DNA of 64,000 nucleotides, taken from contig NZ_RBAM01000010.1 in assembly GCF_003626645.1 (NCBI RefSeq), forward strand, positions 62,001 through 126,000, in the 5' to 3' direction. The DNA is from Streptomyces klenkii. GTDB lineage: Bacteria; Actinomycetota; Actinomycetes; Streptomycetales; Streptomycetaceae. A program made the translations under genes and the position numbers. The notes under the pieces are model-generated. The model did not search any database and was not told where the DNA came from. It was given only the letters and a program-made list of their open reading frames with translations. Below, one piece after another: positions 32,010-40,288 of this stretch. Position 1 is the first letter of the stretch. Every line of letters starts with the position of its first letter.

Positions 32010-33201
32010 CGCCGTCGCGGCCGCCTCCTTGCCCTGGCAGTCCGCCGGCCCGCAGCGGCTGCACGTCGGCGCGGAACAGGCGCGCGCGGAACTCGCCCGG
32101 CTGGCCGACGAGCGGGCCCTGTTCCTCTACGACCCCGCCGCCGGCCCGGCCGCGGAACTGGTGGAGCAGTACGCGGGCGGCGCACGGTCCCTGCCGATCC
32201 CGGCGGGGGCGGATGCCGGCGGCCTGGCCCGCGCGGTGCGGGAGATCGGCGAACGGCGGCCCCGTACCGTCGCGGTGATCGGCGGAGGATCCGCCATGGA
32301 CACGGCCAAGCTGGCCGTCGTCCTCGCGTCCGGCAGCGAGCCCCGGTACGCCCGGGAACCGCGCTCCGGCCTCGCGCTGCTCTCCCGGGCGACCGGCCCG
32401 GCGCCCGCGCTGATCGCCTTCCCCACGACACTGGGCACGGGCTCCGAAACCAGCACGGTGGCCCGTCTCCCCCTCGGCGCCCGGCGCTCACGACTGGTCT
32501 GTTCACCAGCCCTGAGGCCGACTGCCGCAGTGCTCGATCCATGCCTCACGGCCACGCTGCCCCCGTCCCTGCTGGCGGCCGGTGCGCTGGAGCTCCTGTT
32601 GCGGCTGACCGGACCGCTGATGGGGCCTCATCGGATCGGTACGGCGGCGGCCGCCTGGATGCTGGAGTGCGCCGCCACGGTGCGGCACACCGCGGACACC
32701 CTGCTGGCCGCGGGCCCTTCCGGGCCGCCGGGCGCGGGCGGGACGGCGGAGCCCCGCGCGTACCTCGCTATGTTGAGCGCCGCGTCGCACCACGTGTGGC
32801 CACGGGTCGGCATGTCGCCGTTCGCCTTCCTCCTGTGGTACTTCGCGGACACCGCCGCCACAGTCACTGCCACGGCCAAGAACGCGGCGCTCGCCTGGTT
32901 GTTCCCCGCCTACCTGGAACGCGCTGTCCGTGTGCACGAGCGGTCTCCTTGGGCGGACGGCCCACGGGCCCGGCGGGTGGTGAACGCTCTGCTTCCGGAT
33001 GCCGGCCAGGACCCGGCGGCCGTCCGCGAGGCGGCCGCCGGCCTGCTGCGGCGTTGGGGCATCACCCCGGCCCCGCCGCCCGGCGCGGACCCGGCCGGGC
33101 TCGGCGCCGACGTCGTCTCCTCCTGGCCGCGTGCGCTGACCGGCATCAGTGCCCGCGACGCGGCCGAGCTGTACGCGGCCGCCTCAGATCCGGCGCAGTG
33201 A
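31996..33201 (+). CDS. Iron-type alcohol dehydrogenase homologue with degenerate metal site
   Basis: A 401-residue member of the Fe-ADH/dehydroquinate synthase-like fold. The NAD(P) motif GGGSAMDTAK and PTTLGTGSETS are intact. By eye the usual metal ligands are not: the GxDALTHAxE helix reads GALELLLRLT, and the PHGxxxAxxLP motif reads AKNAALAWLFP. It may bind nucleotide without iron, or use a different mechanism. It starts inside the regulator gene (14-base overlap), so the two are co-expressed, and overlaps the ABC permease 3' end by 18 bases tail to tail. A tailoring role on the thiopeptide is inference. Confidence 0.78.
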   Translation: MSAADAVAAASLPWQSAGPQRLHVGAEQARAELARLADERALFLYDPAAGPAAELVEQYAGGARSLPIPAGADAGGLARAVREIGERRPRTVAVIGGGSAMDTAKLAVVLASGSEPRYAREPRSGLALLSRATGPAPALIAFPTTLGTGSETSTVARLPLGARRSRLVCSPALRPTAAVLDPCLTATLPPSLLAAGALELLLRLTGPLMGPHRIGTAAAAWMLECAATVRHTADTLLAAGPSGPPGAGGTAEPRAYLAMLSAASHHVWPRVGMSPFAFLLWYFADTAATVTATAKNAALAWLFPAYLERAVRVHERSPWADGPRARRVVNALLPDAGQDPAAVREAAAGLLRRWGITPAPPPGADPAGLGADVVSSWPRALTGISARDAAELYAAASDPAQ

Positions 33202-33930
33202 TCCCACCGCCCAGCGCAGCATCAGCGCGGTCAGCGCCAGGGAGAATCCCAGGGCGACCCAGAGGGACGTGTCGGAGAAGTCGCCCGCCATCACCGACCG
33301 GGAGGCCTCGACGACGTGGTAGAAGGGGTTGACCCGCGCCACGCCCCGCAACCAGCCCGGGGCCAGGCTCAGCGGCAGCACCACTCCCGACAACAGCAGC
33401 AGCGGCAGGCTGAGGAAGCCCATCGACTGCGACATCATGTTCTCGTCGCGCAGCATGAGGGCGACCGCGTAGGAGAAGCTCGCCGTCATCACCACGACGA
33501 CGGCGAACAGGCCGAACGCGATCAGCAGGCCGCCGAGGTCGGCGTCGAGTCCCATGGCGACGGCGATCAGCATCAGGATGACGGCCTGGACGCCAAGGGC
33601 GAGCACGTCGCGCAGGGCCTTGCCGAGAATGAGCGCGGCGGGCCGCATCGGTGACACCACCATGCGCTCGACCACGCCGGCCCGCAGCTCGGAGATCAGC
33701 TCGAACCCCGTGTACAGGGAGCCGTACAGGGCCAGCATGACCAGCAGTCCGGGGGCGAAGAGGTCGAAGGCCTTGGCGGAGCCGAGGCCGGGAGCGGCCA
33801 GGCCGTCGACCAGCGGCCCGAAGAGCAGGAGCCACAGCAGCGGTTGCATGATGCCCACCGCGATGACGACGGGCGAGCGGATCAGCCGCCGGGTCTGATA
33901 GGCGAAGACGAGTCCGGTGTCGCGTAACAC
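33184..33930 (-). CDS. ABC-2 type exporter permease (DrrB-like)
   Basis: A 248-residue inner-membrane permease with about six membrane segments (VVIAVGIMQPLLWLLLFGPLV; LFAPGLLVMLALYGSLYTGF; LALGVQAVILMLIAVAMG; LIAFGLFAVVVVMTASFSY; LPLLLLSGVVLPLS; ALGFSLALTALMLRWA). It pairs with the ATPase gene 48 bases upstream and probably exports an antibiotic. The start is GTG and codon 2 is TTA (33927-33925), a rare leucine codon that ties translation to the bldA tRNA in Streptomyces. Adjacent to the thiopeptide genes it could be the self-resistance exporter. Confidence 0.9.
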   Translation of the reverse strand: MLRDTGLVFAYQTRRLIRSPVVIAVGIMQPLLWLLLFGPLVDGLAAPGLGSAKAFDLFAPGLLVMLALYGSLYTGFELISELRAGVVERMVVSPMRPAALILGKALRDVLALGVQAVILMLIAVAMGLDADLGGLLIAFGLFAVVVVMTASFSYAVALMLRDENMMSQSMGFLSLPLLLLSGVVLPLSLAPGWLRGVARVNPFYHVVEASRSVMAGDFSDTSLWVALGFSLALTALMLRWAVGSLRRI

Positions 33931-33978
33931 GAGGGTCCTTCCGGGGAGTTGATCGCGTGGCGTGTGATGCGGATCCGG

Positions 33979-34977
33979 TCAGGCGACGTACGAGGAGGAG
34001 GTCTCCGCCCCGGATTCCGCGCCGGCAGCGCCCGGCATGCGCAGCGACGAGCCCGTGTGCTTGAGGAAGACGTCGTCGAGGCTGGCCGATTCCAGGCCGA
34101 TGGACTGCACGGTCACCCCGAGCTCGTCCAGTCCGCGCACCAGAGAGGGGATCGCGTCGGCACCGTTCTCGACGTAGACGCGCACGCCGGCCGGCGCCTC
34201 CCGCACCTCGCGGACGAACGGAAGGTGTTCCAGGGCGGCCATGACGCGCTCGCCGTCCCGCTCGCCGACCGACAGGGTCACCGCGTCCCCGCTGATGCCC
34301 CGCTTGAGCTCGGCCGGGCCACCGGACGCGACGATGCGGCCCTGATGGATGATCGCCACCCGGTCGCAGAGGGCATCGGCCTCCTCCAGGTAATGCGTCG
34401 TGAGGAAGACGGTCGTGCCCGCCTCGCGCAGCGCGCGGATCTGCTCCCAGAGCACGGCGCGGGCGGCCGGATCCAGGCCGAGCGTCGGCTCGTCCAGGAA
34501 CAGCACCTGCGGCTGGTGGACCAGGCCGAGCGCCAGCGCCACGCGGCGCCGTTGCCCTCCCGAGAGGCTGCGGGGAAGGCGGTCGGCCAGGTCCACCAGT
34601 CCCAGTGCGGCCAGGGTGCGCCGCGACTGCTCGTGCGCCGCTGTGCGTCCGAGCCCGTTCAGCCTCGCCTGGAGCACGAGATTGTCGAGGACCGGCATGC
34701 CGTCGTCCGTTCCGCCGGCCTGGCCTACGTACCCGATCAGGTGGCGAGCACGCCGCGTCTCCTTGGGCAGTGCGCATCCGGCGACGCTGACCTGGCCGGA
34801 ATCGGGGGCGAGGAGGGTGGCGAGCATGCGCACCGTGGTGGTCTTGCCGGCCCCGTTCGGCCCCAGGAAGCCGAAGATCTCCCCCTTCCGCACGTGCAGG
34901 TCGATGCCGCGCACCGCCTCCACCGTCGTGCCCCGCTGACGGAACTTCCGGCTCATTTTTTCCGCTTCGATGACCAT
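33979..34977 (-). CDS. ABC transporter ATPase, daunorubicin-resistance (DrrA) type
   Basis: A 332-residue nucleotide-binding protein. Walker A is GPNGAGKTTT, Q-loop GYVGQAGG, signature LSGGQRRRVALALG, Walker B VLFLDEPTLGLDP, and the switch His lies in LTTHYLEEAD. A DrrA-type C-terminal extension of about 100 residues follows. With the permease it would drive export of a hydrophobic drug, plausibly the thiopeptide, although the neighbouring EXLDI-type regulator could make this an independent multidrug module. Confidence 0.92.
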   Translation of the reverse strand: MVIEAEKMSRKFRQRGTTVEAVRGIDLHVRKGEIFGFLGPNGAGKTTTVRMLATLLAPDSGQVSVAGCALPKETRRARHLIGYVGQAGGTDDGMPVLDNLVLQARLNGLGRTAAHEQSRRTLAALGLVDLADRLPRSLSGGQRRRVALALGLVHQPQVLFLDEPTLGLDPAARAVLWEQIRALREAGTTVFLTTHYLEEADALCDRVAIIHQGRIVASGGPAELKRGISGDAVTLSVGERDGERVMAALEHLPFVREVREAPAGVRVYVENGADAIPSLVRGLDELGVTVQSIGLESASLDDVFLKHTGSSLRMPGAAGAESGAETSSSYVA

Positions 34978-35070
34978 CGCTGTCCCTCCCGCACGGCTCG
35001 GGCGTGAGCCCGAGGCCGCGTCGGATGCCGAGTCGGGTGTGTGCCAGGCGCTCCGGAGCTCCGGTACGCG

Positions 35071-35634
35071 TCAGATGTCGAGCTCTTCGACGGGCTGCTG
35101 TCGCGCGTTGGCCTCGGCCACGCGGGAGAGCTCCTCCGGAAGCGCGCCCTTGAGTTCGTCGAGGGTCTCGTAGACGTCGAGGGTCATCTCGGCCTTCTCC
35201 GCCAGGTCCCAGCTGTTCCAGGAGTCGAGCTCCGGCGGGTTCTCCCAGTACTCGACGGTGTAGCGAGGGTCCTGCCCGTCCGGCGCCGGGCTCTCGAAGG
35301 CCGTCGGGTTCCCGGACTCGTGACGCTTGCTGTGCACGGCGTACCTGCCCTTCTTGGTGTGGTAGACGGTGAGCCACTCGCCGCGGCGGTCGTCCGACGC
35401 CCGCCGCCGGCCCTGCGCGACGCGCCGGGCCACGAACCGCTTGCGGTGGTAGATCCCGTCGCCGCCGACGCGGACCTCGACCTCCTCGAAGCCCTCCAGG
35501 TGCGCCTCCTCGATCTCGACGAGGCGCCGCAGGGCCTTGGTGATCGCAGCCGAGAGGTTCCCGCCGGTCAGGCTCTGGGCGCGCTGGAACAGCGCGACGT
35601 CGTCATCGCCTACGTAGATCGTCTTGTTGGGCAC
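35071..35634 (-). CDS. EXLDI-type protein with ribbon-helix-helix-like N-terminus
   Basis: A 187-residue protein ending in the signature EELDI of the EXLDI family. The first ~45 residues (KTIYVGDDDVALFQRAQSL, then NLSAAITKALRRLVEIEEA) have the strand-helix-helix pattern of ribbon-helix-helix DNA-binding domains. The middle is basic and aromatic. GTG start after AAGGAG. It is upstream of, and co-oriented with, the ABC transporter genes, so an autoregulated transporter repressor is likely by inference; a perfect palindrome lies 20 bases before its start. Confidence 0.8.
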   Translation of the reverse strand: MPNKTIYVGDDDVALFQRAQSLTGGNLSAAITKALRRLVEIEEAHLEGFEEVEVRVGGDGIYHRKRFVARRVAQGRRRASDDRRGEWLTVYHTKKGRYAVHSKRHESGNPTAFESPAPDGQDPRYTVEYWENPPELDSWNSWDLAEKAEMTLDVYETLDELKGALPEELSRVAEANARQQPVEELDI

Positions 35635-35653
35635 GACCGCTCCTTATGTGCAT

Positions 35654-35669
35654 GCGTATACGTATACGC
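35654..35669. promoter_or_regulatory. 16-bp perfect palindrome, candidate EXLDI-protein operator
   Basis: GCGTATACGTATACGC is fully self-complementary and lies 20 bases upstream of the EXLDI-type start and about 140 bases upstream of the methyltransferase. TA-rich steps are rare in this DNA. RHH proteins bind short palindromes of this size, so it is the best candidate site for autoregulation; it may also overlap the -10 region. Confidence 0.6.
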
Positions 35670-35811
35670 TAGCCCGTGCTCGCCCTCCTGCCAACCGGGC
35701 CGGCCTCGGCACTCTCGTCACCACTCTTGTCACCTCTGTTCCGTGGCCCGTAACGTGCGCCGAAATGCCCGGCTTCCCATGGACGCGGGCCGCGACCGAA
35801 TCGGGGACCTC

Positions 35812-36864
35812 ATGACGCAGAGCACGTCCAGCACGTCTCCCGCCGCGGGGATGGACATCCTCAACACCCTTTACAGCGCCGCCTTCACAGCGCAGGTGAT
35901 GCGCGCCTTCGTGAAGCTGCGCATAGCCGACCACCTGGCTTCCGGGCCCCGCACCCCCGCCGGACTGGCCGAGCCTCTGGACGCACACCAGGACGCCTTG
36001 GCCGCCTTCCTCGACACGTGCGCCGCGAACGGCCTGGTGACGCGCGGCAAGGGCGGCGAGTACGCCGTGACCGACCGCGGCCTCCTGCTGCGCTCCGGCT
36101 CCGCGATGGCCTCGCACGTGCTGTACGCGGCGGGCCCCGGCGTGAACCGCGCGTACGAGCAGATGTCCGAGGTTGTGCTCACCGGCCGGTCGGGCGGCGA
36201 GGTCGCGGGGCAGCACGTCTACGACTACTACGGCGAACACCCCGAAGAGGCCGAGGCGTTCGAGAAGGTGATGTCGGAGACGACCGCGGAATGCGTGAAC
36301 GCGCTGGTGGACGTTCACGACTTCACCGCCTACGGGCGCATCGTGGACGTCGGCGGCGGCAGGGGCACCCTCCTGAGCCGCGTCCTGGCCGCGGCGCCGA
36401 AGGCCGAAGGCGTCCTCTTCGACATGCCGCACGTGGTCGACATGGCCAGGTCCTCGCTGCCCGCGGAGGTTTCCGCGGACGTCCTGGAGAGGATCGAGTT
36501 CACCGGGGGCAGCTTCCTGGAGTCCGTACCCTCCGGAGCCGACCTCTACATGGTCAAGAGCATCCTCGTCGACTGGTCCGACGAAGAGGTCACCCGTCTC
36601 CTGGGCAACCTGCACCGCGTCATGTCCCCCGGCAGCCGACTCCTGATCGTGGACTGGTTCGCCCAGGACGGTGCGACCGCGAGCCGAACGGCCGGCTACG
36701 AAGCCATCGCCAGCTTCGGCTCCCGGACCCTCTGGGGAGGCCGCCTGCGCCCTCTGGCCGAATTCGAAGCCCTCCTCACCGCCACCGGCTTCACCATCGA
36801 CCAGATCACCACCGGCTTCGCCCCGTGTTTGTTCCCCTGGAACCTGATCGTCGCGCACCGCTAG
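35812..36864 (+). CDS. O-methyltransferase, acetylserotonin-OMT (plant type) family
   Basis: A 350-residue SAM-dependent O-methyltransferase. An N-terminal dimerisation winged helix (FVKLRIADHLASGPRTPAGLAEPLDA) precedes the catalytic domain with SAM motif IVDVGGGRGTLLSRVLAAAP, then GADLYMVKSILVDWSDEEV and the C-terminal SFGSRTLWGGRLRPLAEFEALL. ATG 35812 follows GGGGA; ATG 35779 would add 11 residues. It methylates small-molecule hydroxyls. Divergent from the EXLDI-type gene, it may serve the thiopeptide or stand alone. Its N-terminus does not match what I recall of MmcR, the mitomycin 7-O-methyltransferase. Confidence 0.85.
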   Translation: MTQSTSSTSPAAGMDILNTLYSAAFTAQVMRAFVKLRIADHLASGPRTPAGLAEPLDAHQDALAAFLDTCAANGLVTRGKGGEYAVTDRGLLLRSGSAMASHVLYAAGPGVNRAYEQMSEVVLTGRSGGEVAGQHVYDYYGEHPEEAEAFEKVMSETTAECVNALVDVHDFTAYGRIVDVGGGRGTLLSRVLAAAPKAEGVLFDMPHVVDMARSSLPAEVSADVLERIEFTGGSFLESVPSGADLYMVKSILVDWSDEEVTRLLGNLHRVMSPGSRLLIVDWFAQDGATASRTAGYEAIASFGSRTLWGGRLRPLAEFEALLTATGFTIDQITTGFAPCLFPWNLIVAHR

Positions 36865-37047
36865 CCGTATCCCGGTGGCGAGCACTGGACCGTCCTGCTC
36901 GACCCCTCGGGCCGGCCTTCTGCATCAGCGCGGGCGCGTGAGCGGGGGCCCCTCGCCCACGGTGTCCCGGGGCCACCCCCATAGGTGCACATGAGCATGT
37001 GTGAGGGGAATGTGGGAAATGATGGCGGGACACGATCGGAGGCAGTC

Positions 37048-37281
37048 ATGGCAGGTTTTCTCGACCGGGCCAAGGAGCAGGCTCAGAGCGCCCTGAACCA
37101 GGGCAAGCAGAAGGTGGACGAGGTCCAGCAGCAGCGCGCCGGCAATGATCTGCTGAAGAAACTCGGTGCGGCGTATTACGCCGAGCGGCGCGGCAGCGGG
37201 TCGGCAGAGGCGACTCAGAAGGCCCTCTCCGCGCTGGAAGCCCACATCGCCGCTCATGGGGACGGCTTCCTGCGCGGCTGA
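37048..37281 (+). CDS. Small conserved actinobacterial protein, unknown function
   Basis: A 77-residue hydrophilic, mostly helical protein (MAGFLDRAKEQAQSALNQGK, then RAGNDLLKKLGAAYYAERRG). Close relatives occur in many Streptomyces, by memory, with no known role. ATG 37048 is supported by GGAGG seven bases upstream; earlier in-frame starts (for example 36988) lack this. The 183-base leader contains a CACATG-AG-CATGTG dyad (36988-37001). It is followed by a strong hairpin. Confidence 0.8.
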   Translation: MAGFLDRAKEQAQSALNQGKQKVDEVQQQRAGNDLLKKLGAAYYAERRGSGSAEATQKALSALEAHIAAHGDGFLRG

Positions 37282-37291
37282 GCCGGCCGGT

Positions 37292-37338
37292 CGGCCTCGG
37301 CCGGTACGCGGCGAGGCACCGCGTACCGGCCGAGGCCG
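37292..37338. terminator. Perfect 20-bp stem, bidirectional terminator
   Basis: CGGCCTCGGCCGGTACGCGG (37292-37311) pairs perfectly with its reverse complement at 37319-37338 around a 7-base loop. It lies between two convergent genes ending at 37281 and 37357. There is no U-tract, but length and position argue for transcription termination in both directions. Confidence 0.8.
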
Positions 37339-37356
37339 CTCCGTGGCCCCGTCCCG

Positions 37357-38619
37357 TCACCCGTTCGCCGTGAGGATCGAGGCGATGACCGACGGGGCGG
37401 GAGGGCCGTCGAGGAGGTGGCGCAGTTCCGCCGCTCCCCCGGCCCGCTGGTGCGGTGTGAGGGAGACGTACTGCTCGATGCGTTCGTTGTACGTGCGGCG
37501 GAACCGCGCGTAGAGGTCGTCGTTCCGGAGGATCCGGCCGGCGACGGCGACGAGGGCCTCGGTGCCGGCGTAGTCGTCCTCGGGCAGCGGGTGACCTGGC
37601 AGGACGTCCGCGAACCGGCCGGCCAGGCGGCCGAAGAGGGTGCCCGCGAGGCTCCGGATGGTGAACGTGTGCGCGTAGTGCTGTTCCGGGAGCGCCAGGG
37701 GCAGCCGGCCCAGGATGGTGGCCTCGTGGAGTGCCGACAGGCCGGGGGCGAGGAAGGAATGCGGTGTTCTCGCCACGTGCCGCAGGAGCTCGCGCTGGGG
37801 CAGGAGCCGGCGGTCGACCCGTCGGCCGGATGCCTCGTGGGTGCCGCCTCGGTGTCCGGCGTACGGGCCGCCGCAGACCAGGACGCGGGAGAAGCGCGGC
37901 CAGTCGGCGAGGAGGTCCGGGAGCCAGCGGTCGATGAGCCGGAGGTAGTGGTTGTTGGCGTCGAAGTCCAGGAGGAAGTTCCTGAAGCCGCCGGTGTTGA
38001 TCAGCAGGTCGTAGTCCGGCCCGCCGGTCGCCGTCGTGTCCTCCCGCGCCTCCCTCAGGCCTTCTCCGTCGACGAGCGGACCGGTCGGGTGGATCGCGCG
38101 GCCCGCTCCGGCCTCGGCGAGTTCGGCCGTGCGCCGCGCGATGCCTGGGAAGTTCTGGACCACACTGTGGTCGGCCAGGAAGTGGGCGGCGAGGACGTGC
38201 TCGTGCGGCGAGAGGCAGGCCAGGTGGCGACGCACTGCCGGGAGGGAGGTGCGGGGAAGGGTCGCGCACAGCTCGCGGATCCGCGCCAGGGAGTGCCGGT
38301 GCTGCCAGAAGCCGAACAGGCAGTCCACCAGGACCACCGGACGGCGCGCCACGACGGAGCGCAGGACGAGGTCGGCGTCCATGGCGGAGATGACCTGGTC
38401 GCTGTCCTTCAGCAGCCGGTCGAGGAGCGCTGATCCGTTCTGGTGCGGTTCGGTGAACTCGTGGATGCCGTCGAATGCGGTGGCGTTGCGGCGGGCGAAC
38501 TCCGCCGCGACACCGTCCCCTACGAACACCCGCTCGTGCCCGGGGAGCAGCCGGGAGACGGCGACGAGTACGGAAGCCGGGCCGAAGCCGCAGTTCTGGG
38601 CGCCCATCAGGATGCGCAT
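37357..38619 (-). CDS. Glycosyltransferase-like protein (GT-B fold suspected)
   Basis: About 420 residues, unknown function. The N-terminus MRILMGAQNCGFGPASVLVA and the alternation of Rossmann-like segments (ISAMDADLVL, PVVLVDCLFGFW, DLLINTGGFRNFLLDF, RVLVCGGPYAG, FLAPGLSALHEATILGRLPLALPEQ) suggest a GT-B-type nucleotide-sugar transferase; cytosylglucuronate-synthase-like proteins look similar but I am not certain. ATG 38619 begins the conserved part. The hydrolase gene lies 7 bases upstream, so the two form an operon. Confidence 0.6.
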   Translation of the reverse strand: MRILMGAQNCGFGPASVLVAVSRLLPGHERVFVGDGVAAEFARRNATAFDGIHEFTEPHQNGSALLDRLLKDSDQVISAMDADLVLRSVVARRPVVLVDCLFGFWQHRHSLARIRELCATLPRTSLPAVRRHLACLSPHEHVLAAHFLADHSVVQNFPGIARRTAELAEAGAGRAIHPTGPLVDGEGLREAREDTTATGGPDYDLLINTGGFRNFLLDFDANNHYLRLIDRWLPDLLADWPRFSRVLVCGGPYAGHRGGTHEASGRRVDRRLLPQRELLRHVARTPHSFLAPGLSALHEATILGRLPLALPEQHYAHTFTIRSLAGTLFGRLAGRFADVLPGHPLPEDDYAGTEALVAVAGRILRNDDLYARFRRTYNERIEQYVSLTPHQRAGGAAELRHLLDGPPAPSVIASILTANG

Positions 38620-38626
38620 GGCCGCG

Positions 38627-39523
<897 letters not shown>

Positions 39524-39708
39524 CGCCCTCCAGCTCACTCCGGCACCGGGCCCCGGGTAAGGCCCCGGGGCGGCACGAGACTACGCGGAGGGTGGCCGTA
39601 CGGATAGGCGCACACCCGGGGTCGCGCGCGGCCCTCCGAGTCCGGGCATCGGTCGTGCGCTCCCACACGCCTGCCTCCGGAGCGTACGTCCGGGGAAGGG
39701 ACTGCCCC

Positions 39709-40284
39709 ATGTTGCTCAGTGTGAAGAGAGCCGACACGACCGTCGGTGGGAAGCGGCTGCGCGCGGCCGCATTGGTGGCCGCCGTGCTGTTCGGCGCGGC
39801 CGCACCGGTGCCGGCGTCCGCCCACCCCCGGGAATCCGGGCCGTTGCAGTGCCTGGGCTCCGAATCCATCAGCTACGAGCCGGGGGTCACGCTCCTGCCA
39901 CGACGCATCCGCGTCACGGTCGACGGACATCTCGCCTCCTGTGCGAGCGGTGACGGCGCGAGCGCCGACGCGGGCGCGGTGAAGAACGGCAAATACCACG
40001 AGGAGTTCACACTCGACACCGGCTGCAACAACCTCCTTGAGGCGTTCCGGGCCCGCCGGACCTACGCCTGGAACACCGGCGACTCCAGCACTGCCGACAT
40101 CACCGGCAGCAGCACGGCCGTGGCCGGCCAGGTGGTCACCCCCGTCACCGGCACCGTCACCCACGGCCGCTTCCAGGGGCGGAAGCTGCTCCAGCTCATC
40201 CCGGTCCCCCAGCCGAGCGTCCTCCAGTGCCTGGGAAGCGGCCTTACCGGCGCGACCGGGCCGACGACCCTGACGATCTTCTAA
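39709..40284 (+). CDS. Small secreted protein, unknown function
   Basis: A 191-residue protein with a Sec signal peptide (KRLRAAALVAAVLFGAAAPVPASA). The mature part is probably beta-rich and has conserved cysteines (LQCLGSESISYEPGV; HLASCASG; LDTGCNNLL; LQCLGSGL) that may form two disulphides; the LQCLGS motif occurs near both ends. Proteins of this kind are frequent in Streptomyces secretomes without assigned role. ATG 39709 follows GGGGAAGGG. It ends four bases from the convergent prpC stop. Confidence 0.8.
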   Translation: MLLSVKRADTTVGGKRLRAAALVAAVLFGAAAPVPASAHPRESGPLQCLGSESISYEPGVTLLPRRIRVTVDGHLASCASGDGASADAGAVKNGKYHEEFTLDTGCNNLLEAFRARRTYAWNTGDSSTADITGSSTAVAGQVVTPVTGTVTHGRFQGRKLLQLIPVPQPSVLQCLGSGLTGATGPTTLTIF

Positions 40285-40288
40285 GACA

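Noticed and set aside
35812..36864. MmcR, the mitomycin 7-O-methyltransferase
   Set aside because: Same superfamily and length, but the N-terminal and SAM-motif sequence does not match what I recall of MmcR, and it lies 25 kb from the mit-like genes beyond the thiopeptide cluster.
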